Shown here: piece by piece, positions 10,813 through 22,807 of the stretch
Layout: each line of letters begins with the position of its first letter
Numbering within the stretch: the stretch's first letter is position 1
Source of the DNA: Brachypodium distachyon
Taxonomy: Eukaryota; Streptophyta; Magnoliopsida; Poales; Poaceae
DNA length: 64,000 nt
NCBI RefSeq assembly: GCF_000005505.3
Contig: NC_016131.3
Span: forward strand, 39,656,855-39,720,854
Direction of reading: 5' to 3'
Notes under the pieces: model-generated
Databases searched by the model: none
The model's input: only the letters and a program-made list of their open reading frames with translations
Told to the model about the DNA's origin: nothing
Made by a program: the position numbers and the translations under genes

Positions 10813-11662
10813 TGTCATCCCAGTGGCCCGTGGGGTCCCACTGATACGGGACGCGTGGGTCGCCAGTGACGAAGCCCCGTCAGAAAGGCTACCTCAGAAG
10901 CAGTGAATCCGGGAAGCCTTCCTCGAGGAGACGGCCTTTGGTGAAGTCAAAGCCGAGGGCCGAGTACAAGATGCTCCCGGGAACCCGGGTCCCGAGAAGC
11001 CGAAGGAACGCCTCCCGGCAACTAGCAGGTGCGCTTGCCCGGAAGGTGCACTCCAGCAACCCGCGCTCGGGCATGCAGGCTGGACCCGCAGAACAGTGAA
11101 GACAGGACAAGACGTCGGGCGCAGTGCATTTAATGCACCGACAGGAGTCTTATCGGCAGGCCTAGTCTTGCTGAGTAAGGTTAGGGCGACTACCTACGGA
11201 CCATTTATTTTCTACCGTGTACAGTGGACAGGGCGCTGCATGGCGTCCAACATGGATGAGTAAAAATGTATTCCATGCGGCCGTGACACGCGTCTAGGAA
11301 ACGTGTCACCCTGCATGCATAGGCACCTGTGGTATCCCCTTGTCTATAAAAGGAGGACCAATGCCACCGTTCAAAGAGTTCAGCTCGGTTGGAACCCAAG
11401 CGATTAGAACATAGCATGGCGTTCACCTATGTAGCCAGCCCGGGAACTCCCCGGGTGACCTGTACGCACTCAAACTTGTGAATAGAACTCAAAGCAGGAC
11501 GTAGGGTATTACACCTCCGGGTGACCGGAACCTGGGTAAACTCTTGTGTCTACACCTCGTGTCTATCGTCACGCCGGCGATCTCCGAAGCGATCACCTCG
11601 CCCTCCACCGAACCAAAAAGGGGGTGCTCGGCATCCTCGGTGCCGGAGACCGTGCTCTGACA
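10813..11662 (+). repeat. 5' LTR of element A (850 bp)
   Basis: It runs from TGTCATCCC to GCTCTGACA. The promoter-like TCTATAAAAGGAGG is near 11344, and U5 contains 'aggacgtagggtattacacctccgggtgacc'. The next bases, 'tctggagggccaggtagggggg', lie where the primer-binding site should be and look like a mutated form of the 'tggcgcgccaggtaggg' site seen in related grass elements. Confidence 0.9.
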
Positions 11663-11770
11663 TCTGGAGGGCCAGGTAGGGGGGCATTCAGAGAGCTTCG
11701 GGTGACCGCCGGCGTCATTGTCATCCAGACCGGCTTCTTCGCCTACGACGTCTTCAACAACTAGTTCGCC

Positions 11771-12018
11771 ATGCCTCCCAAGAAGGCAGATGAACCCCGG
11801 GTCGACTTGTGCGACACTCTCGCCATGCGCACTCGGTCCCATGACGCTGCGCGCGCGTCGCAAGCACAAGGGGACCAGGGGTCCCCATCACGGCAGCAGC
11901 AGCAGTCGCCGCTGCCACCTCCACCTCCTCAGCCGTCGGCGGACAATCGGCTGAGGGGGCCGGCGGCTCCTAGCGCCAGAGCCAGCCGCGCGAGGCGGAA
12001 GCGGCCGCCATCATCAAC
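11771..12018 (+). pseudogene. gag N-terminal remnant of element A
   Basis: The ATG at 11771 begins MPPKKADEPRVDLCDTLAMR. The frame is rich in Pro, Gln and Ala and leads into a different frame near 12010. The central capsid-like region normally found in Gypsy gag (a WL..L and F...Y-type Retrotrans_gag domain of about 150 residues) is absent. The N-terminus was therefore joined to the gag C-terminus by an internal deletion with a frameshift. Confidence 0.6.
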
Positions 12019-13353
12019 ATGTACGCCATCAACGTCCAGGACCCGAAGATGCGTGATAAGCTAACCACGCACCGGATTCAGACCACAAGGGATCTCTACG
12101 CTCTCACGCACAAGTGCGCGATGGCCGAGGAAGGGCGCTTGACGTCCGAGCTTGGCGCCAAAGCAGCGGCAAACCTACCGGAGGGCTCTGGGAAGAAGAG
12201 CTCCCGGAAACGTGGCGGGAAGCAAGTGCTTGCCGCGGAGCTGGGGGCTCCCCAGAGACCCGCCAAGAAGGTGGCGTCAGCGGGACCATCGGGCAGCAAG
12301 CTGGCAACGTGCTGCCCCATCTACACAAACGCCACCCACGACGCGCAGAACTGCCGCACTCTCCAGACCATTAAGGAGAAGCACGAGCAGCGCCACAAGG
12401 AGCGCCGCGCTGTCGGGGCTTGCTTCAACTGTGGGGACATCGGGCACCTCTCCCGGGACTGCAACCCCCGCGGCGGAGCAGGCCAGGGCACAGCCGGCGG
12501 CGACAAAGGAGAGCCCGGGGGGGGGGGGGGGGTCGCGGTCAGGCCCGCGGTGGCAAGGACCGGCCTCCCTGGGGACGTGACAAGCCTCGCGCTGAGCAGC
12601 GCGAGGATGTCTACAACGACACCGACGCCCGACGAGCCCGGCTTCCAGGAGTCTCGCGACATCGCATGCATCCACGAGGGAGCATATGCTCTCACGTCTC
12701 ACGCTGCCGTGAAGCGGCTCACGCGTGAGGTCTGCGCCCTCCTCCCCAGCGTGGAGGCCCAGCAGCCGTTGAGGTGGTCGCATGTGCCAACCACCTTCAA
12801 CTCGGACGATCACCCGATCCGTTCCTTGGGTTCAGGGGTGCTCCCCCTCGTGGTGTCGCTGATCATAAACAATGTGACGGTGACCATGGTTCTGGTGGAC
12901 AGCAGGGCAAGCCTCAACCTGCTGTCCGCCAAGCTGGTGGAAAAGCTTCAGCTGCCCGTGGAGCATATGAAACCCACCGACCCGTTTCAGGGGATCAACC
13001 TCGGAGTGGTGCAGCCCATGGGGCGAATCACGCTCCCGGTGACCTTCGGTTCCCGGGAAGCATTCTGGACCGAGCACATCATTTTTGATGTGGCTCACAC
13101 CCTGTTGGCATACAACGGGATCATTGGTCGGCCAGCGCTGATCAAGTTCATGGCGGCAACCCATTGCGCCTACGGCGTGATGAAGATGCCGTCAACGTAC
13201 GACGTTCTCTCCATCAAGTGCGACCTGAAGGACGCTGCTTGGTGCGTGGGCGAGGTCGTAAAGACCTCTGCGGTGGCGGATCCCGGCGACTACGATGATG
13301 CCGGGAATGAGGATCCACTTGCGGATGAACAACCCACACAAAAGAAGGCGTGA
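12019..13353 (+). pseudogene. gag C-terminus, zinc knuckle and protease of element A
   Basis: One 444-codon frame carries the gag C-terminus, a CCHC zinc knuckle (CFNCGDIGHLSRDC, around 12424-12465) that would bind RNA, and a retropepsin-like domain beginning near 12800. The active-site motif reads VLVDSRASLNLL (around 12892), where related elements have VDGGASLNLL. The catalytic Asp is kept, but the following Gly is replaced by Ser-Arg. A 16-base G run (12517-12532) lies between the knuckle and the protease. The frame stops at 13353 before RT. Confidence 0.75.
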
Positions 13354-13512
13354 GCTGCTCCCGGGCAGGGTGCCGGGGGCAGCTCCAGCTCCAGCCCGCG
13401 TGTAAGCAAGGGCACGAAGCTGAAGGAGGAGGGCACCAAGGTCAAGAAGGTGCCCCTGCATGCCGGCAACGAGGCACACACCGTCTCCATCGGTGCGAGC
13501 CTCGGCGACAAA

Positions 13513-15240
13513 TAGGAAAGCGCCCTCGTCGCCTTCCTCCGGGAGAACTCTGACGTGTTCGCTTGGGATCCGTCAGATCTTCCCGGAGTCCCTAGGGAGG
13601 TGATCGAGCATCAGCTGGCGGTGCGGCCGGACGCGCGGCCCATCAAGCAGAAGGTTTGCCGGCAAGCATAGGAACGCAAGTACTTCATCCAGCAGGAAGT
13701 GGAGAAGCTCAAGAACGTCGGGGCGATCAGGAAAGTGTTGTACCCTACTTGGTTAGCAAACCCTGTTGTAGTCCCTAAAGCTGGAAATAAATTATGCATG
13801 TGTGTAGATTTTACTGATCTTAACCGTGCATGTCCTAAGGACCCCTTCCCTGCACCGTGTATCGATCAAATAGTAGATTCTACAGCGGATTGTGAGTCTT
13901 TGTGCTTTCTAGACGCCTTCTCCGGCTACCATCAGATTAAGATGGCAGTCGAAGATGAGGAGAAAATAGCGTTCGTCACCCCGGTTGGCTGCTACTGTTA
14001 CACGTGCATGTCTTTCGGGTTGAAGAACGTGGGCTCGACATTTCAGCGCGCCTTGCGCGAGTGTCTGGGACCCCAGCTAGGCCGGAACATCGAGGCCTAC
14101 ATGGATGATATCGTCGTCAAGTCGCGGCGTAGGGACTCGCTCGTCGATGACCTACAGGAGACGTTCAACAACCTCCGCAGGATCAAGCTCAAGCTTAACC
14201 CCGAGAAGTGCACGTTTGGTGTGGACTCAGGACACTTGATGGGTTTCTTGGTCTCCCATAGGGGAATCGAAGCCAATCCGCAGAAGATCGAAGCAACTGA
14301 AAAGATGGAGGCACCCCGCAAGGTTAAAGACATCCAGCGCCTCAACGGGTGCGTTGCGGCGCTCGGGCATTTCATCTCAAGGCTGGGCGAGCGAGCCCTG
14401 CCTTTCTTCAAGGTGATGAAGAAGAAGGGTCCAGTCAATTGGACTCCCGAGACGGAAGCGGCGTTCCAGGACTTGGAGAGGTACCTGAAGTCGCCGCCGG
14501 TCCTCGTCGCCCCCAAACCGGGCGAGCCGTTGCTGCTGTACCTAGCAGCGACGGACCAGGTAGTGAGCTCCATGCTCGTTGCCGAGAGGGAAGAGCAAGT
14601 TCCGGGGGCTGGGACGGAAGGGCAGGGGGCTCCCGGCGAGCCGAAGGAACCGCTGGCTACCTCCTCTGCCCCTGGATCCGAAGGACAGCCCACGCAGGCT
14701 GCCCCCCGCAAGCGGCTAGTGCAGCATCCCATATACTTCGTTAGCACGGTGCTGCGCAATGCCTGGGTACGGTACCCGCAGGTCCAGAAGCTTCTGCTTG
14801 GGATCCTGCTCGCTTCAAGGAAGTTGCGCCACTACTTTCAGGCGCACAACATCACGGTGGTGTCGGGGTTCTGCCTAGAGAGGGGGCGCACCAACCGTGA
14901 AGCCACCGGGAGAGTGGCCGAGTGGAGGATGGATCTGGCGGAGTTCGGGCTGCGTTTCGCCAACACCAAGAGCATCAAGAGCACAGCTCTTGTTGATTTC
15001 ATCGCGGAGTGGACGTCAATAGGCATAGAGGGAGAAGAGCCGGAGGCGAGCCTTCCCGGCAGATTGGACGAAGGGTATTGGGTCATGTACTTGGACGGTG
15101 CCTTCTGCTTGCAGGACGTCGGTGCCGGAGTGGTGATCGAGTCACCCACTAGAGACCAGCTCAAGTTCGTGATACAACTCGACTTCGCCAACTCCACCAA
15201 CAACACGGCGAAATACGAGGGACATCAACCAGGTAAATAA
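13513..15240 (+). pseudogene. Reverse transcriptase and RNase H of element A
   Basis: RT homology starts near 13513 (ENSDVFAWDPSDLPGV) and runs through one TAG stop at 13669-13671 into the main frame. Motifs include DFTDLNRACPKDPFP, LDAFSGYHQI, a changed 'CMSFGLKNVGSTFQR' and the catalytic YMDDIVVKS at about 14098. The first RNase H domain follows (about 14440-14880), with a Pro/Gly-rich insertion near 14590-14700. A second RNase H of Tat type begins with YLDGAF and GAGVVIESP near 15090. It breaks off at 'KYEG', is joined to QVNKNYD in another frame and so lacks the GDSQL catalytic block. Confidence 0.85.
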
Positions 15241-15259
15241 GAACTACGACTGCCCCCAG

Positions 15260-15613
15260 ATGGCAGCGTACGTGGAGGAAGTGCGAAAATTGGAGTCCAA
15301 GTTCAAAGGACTTCGATTTGAACACGAAAAGCGCAAGGACAACTTTGTTGCGGATGAACTGTCCAAATGGGCAGCGGAACGTAGCAAGGTGCCTCCTGGG
15401 GTGTTCGTGCAGAGGCAGCCGAAGCCCTCTGTCAACCCCAAGATGGTTTTCGGGGAAGCCCCTCCGGCAACACAGGGTGACCCTGCAGTAGCAGGGGACT
15501 ATGCCGCCAAGTTGGTGGCATATACTAGCCGGGAGCCATCACCCTGGGGGACAAATATTATTCGCTACCTCAGGGATGGGACCCTCCCGGAAGAAGACAT
15601 TGCCGCGGAGTGA
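15260..15613 (+). pseudogene. RNase H C-terminus and linker of element A
   Basis: This frame continues from the broken second RNase H with QMAAYVEEVRKLESKF and NFVADELSKWAAER. It then passes into a linker ending with a stop near 15613, ahead of the integrase zinc finger. The upstream catalytic segment is missing, which shows a short deletion plus frame change near 15225. Confidence 0.7.
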
Positions 15614-15682
15614 GTAGCCCGGCAAGCTAAGATGTACGTCCTAGTGGACGGATAACTCTACCGGAGGCGTCCTAACGGAGTC

Positions 15683-16633
15683 ATGCTCCTCTGCGTGCCC
15701 CATGAGGAAGGGCGCACGTTGCTGGACGATATACATCGAGGCACATGCTCGCACCATGTGGCCTCTAGGGCACTAGCTGGGAAAGTGTTCCGGCACGGCT
15801 TCTACTGGCCGGCAACACTAGCCGATGCCGAACAATTAGTCAAAACCTGTGAAGCATGCCAGTTTCACGCCAAGAAGAGCAACCAACTAGCGGAAGCCCT
15901 GCAAGTCATCCCGTCCTCGTGGCCGTTCGCGCTCTGGGGGCTGGACATCGTCGGCAAGCTGCCGAGAGCATTTGGCGGCTATGAGTACCTACTTGTGGCC
16001 ATCGACAAGTTCTCGAAGTGGATCGAGGTGGAGCCTGTTCGAGCCGTCAGGGCGCAGGCGGCAATCAAGTTCTTCAAGGGCATTGTGTGCCGGTTTGGTG
16101 TGCCTAACGGCATTATCACCGACAACGGCACGCAATTCACTAGTACGGTGTTCCAAGCTTACTGCGAGGACATGGGCACTAAGATTCACTTTGCCTCTGT
16201 TGCTCATCCAAGGAGCAATGGACAAGTTGAGCGAGCCAACGCAGAGGTGCTGCGGTGGCTCAAGACGAGAACCTTTGACAAGCTCAAAGGCCACGGGAAA
16301 CACTGGGTTGAAGAACTCCAGCCCGTGCTGTGGTCACTGCGGACCACACCGAGTCGGGCGATGGGTCAAACTCCGTTTGCCCTCGTCTATGGGGCAGAAG
16401 CTGTGCTGCCCCTCGAGCTCAAGTATGGGTCCGTCCCCCGGGGGCTCGAGGTTGGAGACCTCATCCTGCGCCGGATACAAGGAACGAAGGCCGGGAACAA
16501 GTTGACTCCAATCTGGGAAGGCCCTTTCTGGGTAGTGCAGGTGACCAGACCGGGGGCTGTCCGGCTGGAAACTGAAGAAGGCTTGCCGGTGCCCAATAGT
16601 TGGAACATTGAGCACCTACGCAAGTACCCGTGA
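15683..16633 (+). pseudogene. Integrase of element A
   Basis: This frame of about 316 codons has the HHCC zinc finger (H..SHH ... CEACQFH) and the DDE core. The catalytic positions are D in WGLDIVGKLP, D in ITDNGTQF and E in NGQVERANAE. It then shows the C-terminal GPF.V and the closing WNIEHLRKYP typical of grass Gypsy pol. It is the best preserved part of the element. It would integrate cDNA in the nucleus, but it is separated from RT by stops, so it is counted here as a relic. Confidence 0.85.
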
Positions 16634-16636
16634 AAC

Positions 16637-18009
16637 GGTGGCGCCTTACCCACGTGTGACGCTGCAGCAGCGTGCCTCTTTAAGCTAGTGTAGCCGGGCA
16701 AGGCCCAGTTGTAATTCGCTAGCACAAAGTTAAATAAAGATAAGTGTTGCTGCGTTGAATATTGTGCTTTGCTATTTATGAATGCTTCTGTCTCCTGCTC
16801 TAGGTGCATAGAATTGTCTCCTCATCCTTGGCTGTGAGCAGGGGGCTGTCGGAACTCCCAAAACCAAGCTCGTTGCCGGGACGCCCCGGAACGAGGCCTA
16901 GCAGTTGCCGAACCCGTCCGCAACCTGCTATGTGCCAGCGAGGCACCATGGAAATGTAAAGATGCTCACAACCAGTTCTGAGGTCGACTCTTCCGTGCCT
17001 GGGGGCTGGGAGGCAGGAGGTTATCCACTTTATACTGTTTTTCGTGCATTTCGAAATTTTTTGCTATGCACCTTGGGCACTGCAAGAATCTGACATGCGG
17101 GGTAAAGATGAGGCAAAGGCACACTGTGATGCTCGGTGGGTGGTCACGGGTGTCGTCGTCTTGCAAGTAAGTTGTACATATATGGCAATTACTTCGAGGC
17201 TTGCTGCAGGGAACTGAGACAGGGCCAATGCCTCCACGCGGCAACTGGTGGTCCCGGGCATGTGGAGACAAGAGCAGCGCTTTGGCTATTTAAGGAAACT
17301 AGAGCAAGTGCAACACCAGCAACGGGCAAGAAGGCAAGAGATGTCACAGAGAGGCGATGGTGGTGCATCCCTCTGTGCTTGTCGCTGAGGGTGTTCCCAC
17401 CATCGCGGCCCTGCCACATCTCTTACGAAACGACACCAAAAATGGTGTTGCGGCAGGTGAGGGGTGTCGCGAAGACGCTGTGGTGGTGCATGCCTCCGCG
17501 CATGCCGCTGGAGGGTGCATTGCCAGAGCGTCCTTGCCACGGCTCTCAACAAAGTGCTCCAAGAGCAAAAAGAACGGGAAGCTAAGTATCTCTTTTTGGG
17601 TCTTTGGTTTTTCCTTTAGTAACGCTGGCTTGCTGAGGACGCCCCCACATGTGGCTCACGGGTCCGTCCTAGAGGCGTGCGCGCTGGGGTAGTTAACCCG
17701 CAGGCGGAGTGACCAGCCGCTGCTGTTTGGTCCTAGGTCGGCACCACGGGTCCGTCCCGGGTCCCTAGTCTGGCCAAGCATGTAGTTGGCGAGTCCCCAG
17801 ATACGCAAGGCTAAAGCACGAGAAGGACAGAGCCCCTCCCCGGCAAGCTAGTCTTAGGCAAAAAAGCAAGTAAAAATAGCATAGGATATATATCGAAGTT
17901 TGAGCCAAACAAGTTGGCGAGTAACACTGAAAATGACAAGGGAAAGCTAACATAAAGAAGCTCTAAGGCGCCACGTGCCGCTTGTAGGAAAATAAAAAAA
18001 GGATGGAAA
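16637..18009 (+). mobile_element. Post-pol non-coding spacer of element A
   Basis: No conserved coding region was found. It contains an imperfect tandem duplication of roughly 115 bp (about 17355-17570), in which 'gtggtggtgcat.cctc' and 'ttgccacggctct' type blocks occur twice. The end shares 'gcaagctagtctt' with pol-distal regions of related elements. It separates pol from the convergent antisense coding region. Confidence 0.55.
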
Positions 18010-21000
18010 CTATGTGGGAGGTGCTCCCGGGGCGGCTGCGTCGGTGTCAGGGGCATCCTCGGCATCGGGGGCTTCCCCGGCAACCTCCTCACCACTGGCT
18101 TCGTCTTCGTCGACCTTGCCCTGTATCCGCGCCACCATCTTGTCCACGACGTCCTGCACTGCCTCTCGGTGGGTCTTGGCCTCTTCCTCGTCCGAGCAGG
18201 TGTCGAAGACCGACTCGAACGGGAAGTCGGGGTGGGCGGAGTGGACCCGGGTGAGAATCTGCCTGGCGACCTGCTCGGCCGCAAGGCCGACTTGCCGGTC
18301 CCCGAAGGCCGTCACACAGCTCTGTAGGCCGCTCAGCCGGCCGACGAAATCTGCAAAGAATGAAGTGAAGCTCCCCATGTCTGTCCCGTCGAAGGAAGCC
18401 ACAGGGATGTCGAACCCCTGTAGCGCCTCCACCACCGAGTCGGCCAGCTTCTTCAGCCTGGCCACCTCCCCTGTACTGCGGGCCCGCTGCTCGGTGCACG
18501 CACCGCAAGCTTCCTGGACCTGTAGCTTGTGCTCGCGGCACTCGGACTTCAGCCTACTGATCTCCGACGCCTTCTTAGTGTTGTCGTCATCGACCAGCCG
18601 GAGTTCCTGCCGCACCGTGTCTAGTTCGCCCTGAAGGGACGAGTTGGCATCTTGGGCGGCCTTGAGCTGTCCCGCAAGCTCGCGCTCCTGGGAGCGGGCC
18701 TGGTCCTGCAGCTCCTTCTCTCGACGCGCGGAGGCTTCGGCTGCTGTTGCAGTCGCCGTCTCTAGCTCTCCGACCTCGCGGCGGAGACGCTGGATCTCGA
18801 GGGAGTAGTCGGACAGTAAGCCCGTCTTCTCCTGGAGACGCCCTTGGAACGAGTCCAGGGCCGCCTGGTGCTCCTCCTCGCTCTTGGCGTGTGTGGCCTT
18901 TACCAGCTCGAGATCCCGCTGGTGCTCTTGCTAGAGGACCTGCGCCTCTAGCACCCCATGCACAGGAGGCGCTGCCCCGGCTTGCCGCGCCTGCTGGAAC
19001 TCCCCCCGGAGCCGCTGCAGCTCGGTGCGCTGCTCCTTCGCCTGCCGTCGCGCTGTGCCCAGTTCCGCCACTACTTGGGTGTGGTGCTGCTGCACGTCCT
19101 TGAAGAAATCGACGAACATCCGCTACTGCTGCTGCTGGATGTTGTCGATCAGTTGGTGCCCCTGCTGGAACACGCTGGGGTCGAAGGTGATCGGACCCCA
19201 AGTCCGCCCGGCGAGCTCCCCTGCTCCCAGGCTGAAGGCAGCTCCGGCGGAGGAGGAGGACCTCGCCGCGACTGTCTGCGACCCTGAGGCGCATCGGGAT
19301 TTGATGGCGCGCCCCCGACCTGGCCGAGCCCCGCTGCTCCTTGCTCGTCCGAAGGGGCGAGCTGGGGGCTCGTGGGCTTCTCCAGAGCACCACCACCCGC
19401 TCCGGCTGGCGGAGGCTGCTCTGTGTCGCCCGCCTCAGACAGCGGCCCCTGCGTGGCGTGGCCTATGGTAGCAGTCACAGCCCCGGCAGGCGTCGTGACC
19501 GATTGCTGAAGAGCTCCGATAGAGGCAACCTCTGCCGGAGCTTCGTTATCGACCTCACCAGTGAGGTCGATCACCCGCACCTCTGTAGGCGCGGGCGCAG
19601 CCGGAACCCCTCCGGCGGCTGCACGAACGGCACCTGCGTCAGGCGTGGGGATTGGCGCGAATAGGTAAAGGAAGTGTTCTAACTTGCACGTACCTGTCGC
19701 CGGGCCGGTGCCCTGCGAGCTCAAATCGGAGGTCCTTGGGTTCCCAGCGGCCGCTGCCGCCGTCATAGCCGCTGCGTCAGTAGCGTCTTGGTCTTCGCCG
19801 CCCGATGCCGGGCGAGGCTTGTTGGTTGGGGCTACCAGCAACGGGCTGGTCTGCCCCCTCTTCCTCGACGAACTGGAAAACGCAAAAATAGATTTGTCAA
19901 ACACAAAATAATCTCGCGAAATCAAAGGCGTTCTGGACAACATTGGACTTACCCCGCCGGCTTGAGCTTGAGCACCCTGTCCGCCAGGATGCTCCTCGTC
20001 GGAGGGCCGGTCCGCGCGGGGGGAACTGTTGGAGTCGCCGGGGTGGTCGGGGCGGCTGCTGCAGCCGCGCCACTGTCGCCAGAGGCCCCGGCCCCCGCGT
20101 CACCATGAGGCTCCTGGAGCTGCGGGCCGGCCTCCCGCCTGCCTGCACGCTTTGTCGCATACCGCCTCACCAGGGGGACGTCGTCTTCCTCGTTCCTCGG
20201 GCATGACTTCGCCGGATGCCGGGGGAACGCCGTTGTCGCTGTCATCGTTGCTGAGGTCTCCTCCGACACCCAGCGAGGAGTTGTCGGAGTCCGAGCCCTC
20301 TGTCTTGGTGGAGGCCTGGCCTTGGCTCCCTTTCCCCGAGTCGGCCGCCATCTCCTTGCCCTTCTAGGGCCTGGGCTGTGGTGGGAGGGTTGCACCGAGG
20401 GGTCCTCCACGATCCCCCACTCGTCGCAGAGTGAGAGATCCCGGGCTCCCAGGTTCGGGATCCCGGTGTGGAGCGGGTGCACTCCAAGCGGGGGCAGCCG
20501 GTAAGGTTTGTCCTCGCCGGTAATACCCTTCACCTAGAACTGCATCTCCTCCGGGAGGAGGTCCGTGCGCTGCAGCCGGGTTCGGTCGCCGGTCCCGGTG
20601 TACATCCACACCGGATGCGAGCGCCGCTGCAGGAGGGCCACGCGCCTCTCGATGAAGTGGCGCCCCACATCTGTGTCCGTGAGCCCAGCCTCACGGAGCG
20701 CTTTCATCTGCGCACAGATTGGGGCTAGCTCCTCGTCCTTCTGGTCGCGAAGCGTCCAGTTGTCAGAGCCCTTCAGAGCTCGTCAGTGCGCACCCAGCAC
20801 CAGTCGCGGCGCCATTCGTGCTCGATCTTCTTCTTCCCCAGCTCGATGAATTCTGACTTGATCCTATCACGGAATCGGAACACTACCCCCGAGGACAGGG
20901 GAGCCTTCTTCTCCACCCTCGGGTAGTAGTAGTGGCGGAATAGCGCCACCGACGGCATCACCCCCACGAACGCTTCACAGAGGTGAAGAACGAGTGGGGT

Positions 21001-21340
21001 GAAGCTGCGCCATGATGAGCCCGTAGGTCTCCATGATGGCTGAAAGGAAGTAGGAGTGCGGCGGCACGAACCCGGCAAGGATGAACCTCCCGAAGATCCG
21101 GAAGTAGTGCCCTTCGCGCTCCGCACCGACGGGGAGGATCTGCGTCGGCCCGTGCTCATTGTGCTTGGTGGCCAGTGCCAAGTCCAGCTTGTCGACCCCC
21201 TCGCCGTTGTACCCGGGGGCTAAGAAGGCGAATTTAGCCCGCATTTCCTCCTTCCGGGCCCTATCCGACAGCTCCTTCCTGCCGGCCTTATCCTCTTTGC
21301 TGATGCTCCCCTTTGGATGGTTCTGGCCCTTGGAAGACAT
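18010..21340 (-). pseudogene. Antisense coding region of element A (Transposase_28-like N-terminus plus coiled coil)
   Basis: It is read on the minus strand from the ATG at 21340 (MSSKGQNHPKG). The N-terminal part contains GHYFRIFGRFILAGFVPPHS and MAQLHP. After a 1-nt frameshift near 20998 it continues with VLHLCEAFVGVMPSVALFRH. This matches what I recall as the 'putative gypsy type transposon' family (Pfam Transposase_28). Next come Pro/Ala-rich segments (20533-19149), then a heptad-rich coiled coil from about 19119 to 18010 that ends AAAPGAPPT. A TAG at 18931-18933, another just before 19119 and one or more frameshifts break it. Multiple exons are likely in the intact form. The role of these proteins is unknown. 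Confidence 0.7.
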
Positions 21341-21758
21341 CGGCGGAGGTGAAGAGGTGGTTCGGTTGGAGTTGGGAAGCGAGGAGCTTGGGAGGAGGTG
21401 ATGGCAGGAGCGAGAGACAATGGGGAGTGCCCCGCCGCCGGCCTTGGGTATTTATCGGGGCTGGCGGACTGCAACGGACACCCCCACGATCGGCAATAAA
21501 GAGCCCTAAAGAATCAGAGATTAAGAGGGGGGTGCGCGACGTGGCCTTAACTCTCGGGTGATTAAGGGAGATAAGGCACGGAATCGTGCGCCCGACTGTT
21601 TCGCTCGCAGAAGTGGAACAATAAATGCGGCCCGCGAGGCCGGGTGCCAGGGGTTTTTCCCTTTGGGACCCATGCTCGGATAGGGCGTAGCCCGGCAACC
21701 GACCGAGGATAGCACTTGCAGGGAGCTTCAAGGCTGCCGGCCCACACCCGGGGGCTAC

Positions 21759-22241
21759 TGTCGTACCATTGGCCCGCGGGGTCCCACTGATACGTGACGC
21801 GTGGGTCGCCAGTGACGAAGCCCCGTCAGAAAGGCTACCCGGGAAGCCTTTCATGCGGCCGCGACACGCATCTAGAAAACGTCTCACCCTGCATGCATAG
21901 GCACCTGTGGTATCTTCTTGTCTATAAAAGGAGGACCAATGCCACCGGTCAAAGAGTTCAGCTCGGTTCCAACCCAAGCGATTAGAACATAGCACGGCGT
22001 TCACCTAAGTAGCCAGCCCGGGAACTCCCCGGGTGATCTGTACGCACTCAAACTTGTGAATAGAACTCAAAATAGGACGTAGGGTATTACACCTCCGGGT
22101 GGCCCGAACCTGGGTAAACTCTTGTGTCTACACCTCGTGTCTATCGTCACGCCGGCGATCGCCGGAGCGATCACCTCGTCCTCCACCGAACCAAAAAGGT
22201 GGTTGCTCGTCATCCCCGGTGCCGGAGACCGTGCTCCGACA
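21759..22241 (+). repeat. 3' LTR of element A, internally deleted (483 bp)
   Basis: It starts TGTCGTACC after the polypurine-type tract 'cacccgggggctac' (21745-21758) and ends GCTCCGACA. Compared with the 850-bp 5' LTR it lacks a few bases around 'cagaagcagtgaatc' and a block of about 340 bp corresponding to 5'-LTR positions about 10930-11275. The promoter half (TCTATAAAAGGAGG) and U5 are kept. Confidence 0.88.
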
Positions 22242-22246
22242 AGGGG

Positions 22247-22807
22247 TGAAAGGGCAGCGAGCACCCGCGACATCAAAATCCTAGGCGAGAGGGGCACGAG
22301 ACCAGAGGTGAAAGGAAGGTGAGGAGGAAGAGGTGGCTAGAAGGCCCGCCGCCGAGAAGCCTGTAAGAATTTGCCGCTTCCCTTGATGTGAATAGTAATA
22401 ATTCTCATTCTCATGAATAACTTTTGTTTGATTTCCTCTCAATCTAGCAGAAGCTCTAGAATGGTAAAACCTAGTATCTTCATCCCTGGAACACACCAAT
22501 TATCGGGAGATGGTTAAGGAGGAACACCAATAAATTATTGTTTGTGCATGGCGTTATGCTGCCGCAGCATTTGCTTCTTTATATTACATCAAATTTTTAG
22601 GTGTGAACTATATATGCAGGGGTGGCATGAAGTGAAGTACCATTCCAAAATTCACAAAACATGAGTTACAGCAAGAGAAAAGTGAAATCATAAAGATCAA
22701 ATTTTGATCAGAGATATACTCACTCAGTGCCATTTCATTCATAGAGAACACGGTTCAAGTTGGATACATCAACAACAGAAGGCGCACAGCAGCACAAAAC
22801 ACAGCCT
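22247..22807. other. Right flank of element A
   Basis: This is the continuation of the pre-insertion target sequence. It has no recognisable gene and becomes AT-rich after 22380. Confidence 0.4.

Larger units (their letters stand above)
10813..22241 (+). mobile_element. Tat-lineage Gypsy LTR retrotransposon (element A), full-length but decayed
   Basis: The element has 5' LTR 10813-11662, internal domain 11663-21758 and 3' LTR 21759-22241. A perfect 5-bp target duplication AGGGG (10808-10812 and 22242-22246) proves a single insertion. The internal order is gag, protease, RT, RNase H, a second (Tat-type) RNase H, integrase, a long non-coding spacer and an antisense coding region. That is the Gypsy order, and the second RNase H and antisense ORF point to the Tat lineage (RIRE2/Grande-like). 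Gag is internally deleted, and pol has stops and frameshifts, so the element is not autonomous now. Confidence 0.9.

Noticed and set aside
12096..12813. Long minus-strand open frames opposite gag-protease
   Set aside because: They mirror the GC-rich + strand coding frame and carry no motif; the zinc knuckle and protease are on the + strand.
14097..14759. 220-codon minus-strand frame opposite RT
   Set aside because: It is a shadow of the RT/RNase H frame, which has the YMDD and flanking motifs.
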